Source: Azolla caroliniana (taxonomy: Eukaryota; Polypodiophyta). Taken from it: DNA of 64,000 nucleotides. The notes beneath the pieces were generated by a model. It saw only the letters and a program-made list of their open reading frames with translations, had not been told where the DNA came from and searched no databases. Numbering within the stretch: position 1 is the stretch's first letter; the number at the start of each line of letters is the position of its first letter. The stretch covers positions 5,828,001-5,892,000 of the forward strand of contig JBHGNT010000005.1 in NCBI GenBank assembly GCA_043228905.1. Direction: 5' to 3'. A program made the position numbers and the translations under genes. Below are positions 58,843 through 64,000 of this stretch, piece after piece.

Positions 58843-60552
58843 TTGTCCAAGAACAAGAGTAATGTAACTAAGAAATTGCTAACTGAAACACAGTGGAAAA
58901 CCAGTATTTATAGCTGCATCACTAAACAAATGAGCAACGTTCTGAAACAGGGCATGAACTACAAAAAGCTACATGAGGTATGTGTCATCGTGTCTGCAAG
59001 TTTTTTTTTGTACCAATTGTTTTTTTCTTTACAAAATTGATCACCTTTTATGAATTTTATTGTTTAGAAAAATTCTCATTATTACCTCATGCAGTTAATT
59101 ACCCATATTTTATTACAATTTTCTGTCATTACATGAAGGTTGAGATTCTGTCAGCAGAAATTAATAGTGTTGCACAAGCAGTTCAGGCTACATCCATAGT
59201 AGATGTTGGAGCTAGACAGGTATTTCTAACAATCATTCTGGTGGATTTTGTTGTGTTTTCTTTTCTTTCTAATGATAGATTATTATGTACACTTAATATC
59301 AGGGTTACCTTTCTCAAGTATTAGCTTTTGAGTATGGTCTCCCTGTTGTGGCACTTGATGCATCTGAACACCATTGCAGTATAGCAAATGAGTGGAGTGT
59401 ACGAATTAAAAAGCATTTCGTGGCATCTGCGAAAAATAAGGCTTTGACTTCTGAGATTGTTTAGATTCTGCAAATGCAATGTGTGTTATGCTGATGGTAG
59501 GAGATTATTCCAAATCTTAATATTCTCTTATCACTTATTTTGTATCTTGAGTAATTCTTTGTTGCTTGTCAATTTTGTCAGAGTGCAGAGATGTGGCAGG
59601 GTGTGGGGTCTGCGTCAGCCATTTATAATTTCCAGCAACATTCATTAAGGGCTGGATTTCAACTGGTAAAGAGAACAATGTGTCAATAGTTGCTATGCAG
59701 GTTAGGTGCTAGTGATCAGCTTGTTAAATCAAAACACGTTTTGAAGGTTCTTCGCAAGCATTATCCAGACCTGGCAATGCTTAATCCTACAATCGGAGTC
59801 GGATGATTAGGCAAGGCTCGCCCGCAGAAAGCAGGTCAGGAAGCATGGCAAGGCAGAAAATATAAACAATGATGAGAATACCGAAGATTTTAGCTCTGAA
59901 ATAGATAAAAGGCTGCGACTTAATGGAGGTGACACAAGAGAGGATTTTCTCGAATTTTGCCGAGCTGCATTTGAAAGGCTGAATGTGGAAAGTGTTGCTG
60001 AAAATGTTGTGGACCAGATATGGATGGAAATTGAACCTAAAACTGTACGTGTTGTTTATATCTTTACAAAACTTATTACATTGTCGGGGATAAACATCAA
60101 AATACCTGACTCATTGGGTACTTACCAGAATATCCAACTTCAAAACAATTATCAGAATAGTCCAATGTAGTTGTAAAGTCTGTACTAGAGCGCTATTCTG
60201 ATCATTTGAAACAATGAGCATTCTGGTAAATGCTGGAAAGTTAGTGTAAGTCTTGTGTTTTTCTATACATTTGGTGTGCTATATATTTTATAGTAAACTT
60301 GAAAAGAAAATCATCTGTGATGAGCTGGGGCTAGTTGGACCTTATTGGTCCTTGAGGGCTGTCTTAGGCCCCGTACTGGAGACATACATTTTACTCGATA
60401 GGTTGCTTTATCTTCAAGAACAATTGCCGTCACACGAAGCTGATATGGATTCCTTGAGGGGATTATCAGGTCCAAGGTTCATACCATTGTTTGATCCAGA
60501 TGTATCGCCACGCACATGGCCATATTGGCCATCAAAAGATAAACGTAGTTAG
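58843..60552 (+). pseudogene. METTL25/RRNAD1-like methyltransferase, decayed
   Basis: Exon-like blocks lie at 58843-58977, 59139-59219, 59303-about 59460, 59898-60044 and 60324-60552. The first three join in phase. They give GMNYKKLHEVEILS, then SAM motif I TSIVDVGARQGYLSQVLAFE, then GLPVVALDASEHH. The last two give DTREDFLEFCRAAFERLN and VGPYWSLRAVLGPVLETYILL, followed by LLYLQEQ and PLFDPDVSPR, the C-terminal signature of this family. Damage: no ATG opens the first block, the frame stops at 59461 (EIV*), stops and a frame change lie near 59640-59810, and motif I lacks its central glycine (G-A-R-Q-G). The family's function is poorly known. A functional gene with missed exons is possible but less likely. 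Confidence 0.72.
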
Positions 60553-61215
60553 AGGTTATCTTGACAGTTAGAGGGTTTTATTCCTCATCTCTCACCTTCT
60601 CTCATAGTTTTGCATTCTATCCTAGGGATGGTTGATTGAATTATGAAAAATGACAGCTTTGGGTGCAACCAACAAAGCAATCACTTACCGGAGAAAGAAT
60701 TACACATCTCTTATTTCATTTGGTTGCAGCTTGCAAATTGAAAGTTCAAGAAGTGTCGTATCAAGCTTCCATCGGGTCCAGAAGATATGTTTCGCTCCTC
60801 TCCCTAAGCATGGACTCTCCATGCATCAACACATGCGAGGATCTACAATCTACAATTCTTAAATGGCTTTCAATCTAATTAGTATTTGTCTTAATTATGA
60901 ATAATGGATGCATTGAAATGCCATCATTGATGCTCTAAAAGTCTATGATGAGATTGAAATTAAACAAAAACGATTTCATTTTGATGGATGAACCATTGCT
61001 TTCTCTAACAACCTCTAGTCTATCAAGAGCATTGGTCACAAGTAATACCCAAACCTGTGTCAACACTATTGACTAAGAGTCAAGGAACTTTCTATATTGA
61101 TCATGACAATTTACATGTTCCTTATGGTGCAATTCAACATCCTTTGCTTGTCTTGTCAATGTCCTTAGGGTGGCATTTTTTACGAGCAATGGGTGCTTGT
61201 GCCTAGATTTTGGTA
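60553..61215. other. Intergenic, nothing recognised
   Basis: Short frames only. The first 100 bp may be the former 3' UTR of the METTL25-like locus. Confidence 0.4.
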
Positions 61216-61224
61216 GTATCTACA

Positions 61225-61520
61225 TCCATTTTTCTAATGGATATGTGATGGAAATTCTTCTTGTGACAAAAGAGGTCACAAAAATAGGAATAGAGAGATT
61301 GCAATGATCTAAACTTGTTAGATTATAAAAATTGAATGGATATATAATCGAAATACTACTTGATGTGGCAAAAGAGGTTCCACAAATAGAATAGAGCGCT
61401 AAAGCGGATTCAAACTTGTTGGATTATTAAATAAAATGGAGCTGCTACTTGAGATCACAAAAAGAGCCACAAAATATAGGGCAACATGGTGAAAGGGATT
61501 CAAACTTCTTGGAGTATTAA
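61225..61520. repeat. ~100-bp repeat in three diverged tandem copies
   Basis: The recurring order is ATGGA.AT, CTACTTG(A/T)G, CAAAAGAGG, CACAAA.ATAG, GGATTCAAACTTGTTGGATTATTAAA, seen three times with heavy divergence. The pattern is non-coding. Confidence 0.6.
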
Positions 61521-61879
61521 AAGTCATAGAGATCCTACATTTTATGGATGTGATTAAAGACATCATTGAAGGATGTTTTGCACTAATGGTTGTAAAAACA
61601 TGCAACATATGATATTCTGGATGTTCTATTGTAACTTCTACTGAAAGACAACGTTGATGGGGCCTATTGCATCTTTTGGATGTTCCACCACCATTCTGAA
61701 AAAGAAGTGATACAATGAAGGAAGAAGGTTATTTGTTCTTATATATATGAATTTAAATTGTAGACTTTATTATGTATATACTCATTTTTTCTTTTTGATA
61801 GAAAAGACACACCATGCATCACTAAAAATGAATAAAGAATGCTAGACAAGTTTGTTTTGTGCAAGAGGATCATATGACC

Positions 61880-62040
61880 AATGTCAACGATGTCAAACTA
61901 AATTTCTAAAGAGTTTCTATAATGGACACGACATCAAACAAGCTTGTTATGTGTGAAAGGATTATATTCCCAATGTACAGGATGTCAAACTAAATTTATA
62001 AAGAGTTTCTACAATGGATGTAACATCAAACTTATTGTGA
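61880..62040. repeat. ~84-bp tandem duplication
   Basis: The block CCAATGT..A.GATGTCAAACTAAATTT, then TAAAGAGTTTCTA and AATGGA, then ACATCAAAC is present twice, starting near 61880 and 61970. Confidence 0.75.
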
Positions 62041-62471
62041 GAGATTTGAACACGTGACCTTAATTATGTAACACAAAAATTGTTTAGATACCAACCCAAA
62101 TAAAACCAAACAACATAATTGTTGTTATTGTAATTATAATCTTGCTCTATTTTTCTTGATATTATTATCTTTGGTGTATTTGTCACTCTCTCTTCTATAA
62201 AATGGGCGCACACAAACATCTTACTTGATCAACTCCTCAACATTGAACTATATTCTCTAGTTCTTTACAAAAACTACACCCATGATGTTTCTATATATAT
62301 AATGTAAATTTAAATTAAGTAGGCTACCAATCTATAAGTCTCCACCTCGCTAGTGCATATGTATATACATAGATTGACCCATGCGTAATATTCGTGGTAT
62401 TCGACATCCGTAATATTCGCGATATTCGAGAATATAAAACAGCCCCAAGAATATTATAAAACCATTCGTTT

Positions 62472-62566
62472 ACATATACATGTACACACATACATATATG
62501 ATATATACATATACATACATACATACATATATGATATATACATATACACACATACATACACAGTAT
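62472..62566. repeat. ATAC/TATATG microsatellite
   Basis: The unit CATACATATATGATATATACATATA occurs twice, with (CATA)n between. The tract is self-complementary. Confidence 0.85.
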
Positions 62567-62979
62567 ATAGTATTGTGGGCAATTTACGTGTTGTTGCAAC
62601 ATATCATGACAACCTTCAAAACTTGCACTTGGACTTTTCCTATCGCATTCACTCCTAATTTATATGTTAATTTGAAATACATCAATGTATTTGGGAACTA
62701 GAGATAATATATCACATTATGTTATGAAGATAATGCCTTTTGCATAATTAGATAATGTAGCAAATCATTTGTAGCATATGCCACTAGAGCCTTTTAAAGA
62801 CCTCAATATAATATTTGATTTGATTTCACTCCCTCTCATGTATTCAAATCGTAGCAATGCCTTTCATTTGGGGGAAACATTGAGAGATTGTGATCCATTA
62901 GTGGATTGGCTACCTCAACCTCAACATGGCGAATCTAGAACACCTCTCCATCTTGTCGTCACTAAAAATAGAATATTTT

Positions 62980-63111
62980 AAGGTTAAACATCCAAGCCCT
63001 TCTAGAGTGGTATCTCATTAATGGCTCGAGGCTAAATAGACTTAAGAGGGTGTAAGTAACCTTGAGCCATCAACAAGATACCACTCTAGAAGAGCTTGGA
63101 TTCTAACCTTG
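62980..63111. repeat. Foldback element with ~50-bp arms
   Basis: The left arm (62980-63029) and right arm (63060-63111) are inverted copies. They share AAGCCCTTCTAGAGTGGTATC, with one change, then TGGCTC.AGG, around a 30-base loop. This is consistent with a small foldback/MITE insertion or a hairpin-forming transcript. Confidence 0.8.
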
Positions 63112-63779
63112 CACCAATGGTTACAAAGTCAAGGAATAGCCCTAAGTAGATAGTGTCTATGGGGTGTTGGTGCAAGTCAAGGATGCCATTACATGCCTTC
63201 ATTGCCATTAGTGCAAGTCAAGGAATTGCATGTGTTCCTCCTAAAGGGCGATGAAGACATGTAATGGTATCCTTAGGTTGGATGGATGCAAACAACATGC
63301 CTAACATATGTAGGTAAGATGGAAAGCATCTCACATGGTGTTTCCGATAATGTGTGAGAAACACAACTTTGAGAGATGAACAATTGGAAACAATTGATAA
63401 TACCTCATAGGACGAGGAGAAAAGGGAGGTATTTGCAGAAAAGACTATCACTTCTAAAATTATTAGTTGTGAGGAATAGGAGGAAGAGGTCATGTACAAC
63501 TCTTTGTTCCATTTGTACAAGTGACCCCTCCACTCCACCGCATGGAGTAGGAAATGAACCCAAATATTCTTGAAAGATCCAAACCACAAGTAAGAAATTA
63601 ATGCAAGGTGTTTGAATCCTATGTGAATCAACCCCATCACATGGTAGTTATGAGGCAGTTCATGATGTTTGATGGATGAAACATATAAAGTTGACGCATA
63701 CTTTTTATGGTGGGAATGTTGCTTAATGAGTATCCAATGAAGAAAAGCTAGTGTTCTCTTTTTATCATGACGTGGATGA

Positions 63780-64000
63780 GTAAATGTTAGTAGTTAGATG
63801 TCTAGGAAGTTATCACAAGAATGATCGATGTGAAGCAAGGACTCTTGCTCTCCCCCACTCTCTTTAGATTACGCATTGAGAGGTAGCAAACTACATCACA
63901 TTTGGAGGCAACAAGGGAATCAACATATAATGTACCCCTTCCAAATTCCTTTTTTGTGTCGATGAGATAGTCTTGCTCTTTAAATCTCTATGGCCATGAT
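63780..64000 (+). mobile_element. LINE reverse-transcriptase fragment, cut by the window end
   Basis: The plus strand reads DVKQGLLLSPTLFRLRIE (degenerate GVKQGCPLSPTLFGL) at about 63829-63880, then VDEIVLLF near the end, where LINE RTs have YADDIVLL. It is related to the fragment at 50661-51360 and frameshifted. Confidence 0.65.

Overview
The window reads as nuclear DNA of a land plant that makes motile sperm, most likely a fern or another seed-free lineage. The plant evidence is a GH3 beta-xylosidase, a PLS-type pentatricopeptide repeat (PPR) protein, a transaldolase with a chloroplast-type leader, and Ty1-copia, LINE, SINE and hAT-like repeats. The motile-sperm evidence is two axonemal or basal-body genes, the inner-arm dynein light chain p28 (DNALI1) and a BBOF1/CCDC176-like coiled-coil protein. 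Flowering plants and conifers have no motile cilia. Species assignment is inference.

Layout. 1-4730: decayed Ty1-copia retrotransposon followed by a hAT-like remnant. 5131-9384 (+): eight-exon beta-xylosidase, with a decayed copy of its last exon just downstream. 12119-13175 (+): sororin-like cohesion protein. 15891-18362 (-): single-exon PPR protein, with tandem tRNA-like repeats and a MITE upstream. 20883-23154 (+): DNALI1. 23155-28741: gene-poor. 28742-36524 (-): BBOF1-like. 36900-39540: GGGGTT array, hAT-like element and unassigned DNA. 39550-46349 (-): 13-exon plastid transaldolase. 49403-56777 (-): six-exon gene joining an ASC-1/TRIP4-type zinc-finger protein to a complete ALKBH1-type 2-oxoglutarate/Fe(II) dioxygenase. 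57021-57370: microsatellite and duplication. 58843-60552 (+): decayed METTL25/RRNAD1-like methyltransferase. 60553-64000: tandem and inverted repeats and a LINE fragment.

Exons of the xylosidase, DNALI1, transaldolase and fusion gene were joined by hand. All splice phases close, giving 836, 263, 414 and 698 codons. The genes form no operon-like unit. The two sperm-cilium genes and the two nucleic-acid-related loci are the only functional echoes between neighbours.

Main points of interest: (1) the ASC-1/TRIP4-ALKBH1 fusion, which joins in one chain two activities that in animals meet through the ASCC-ALKBH3 alkylation-repair assembly; (2) an unusually high share of GC-AG introns, six of about 39 reconstructed; (3) a small MITE family with 8-bp target duplications whose three copies all lie just upstream of a gene start; (4) two ciliary genes within 16 kb.
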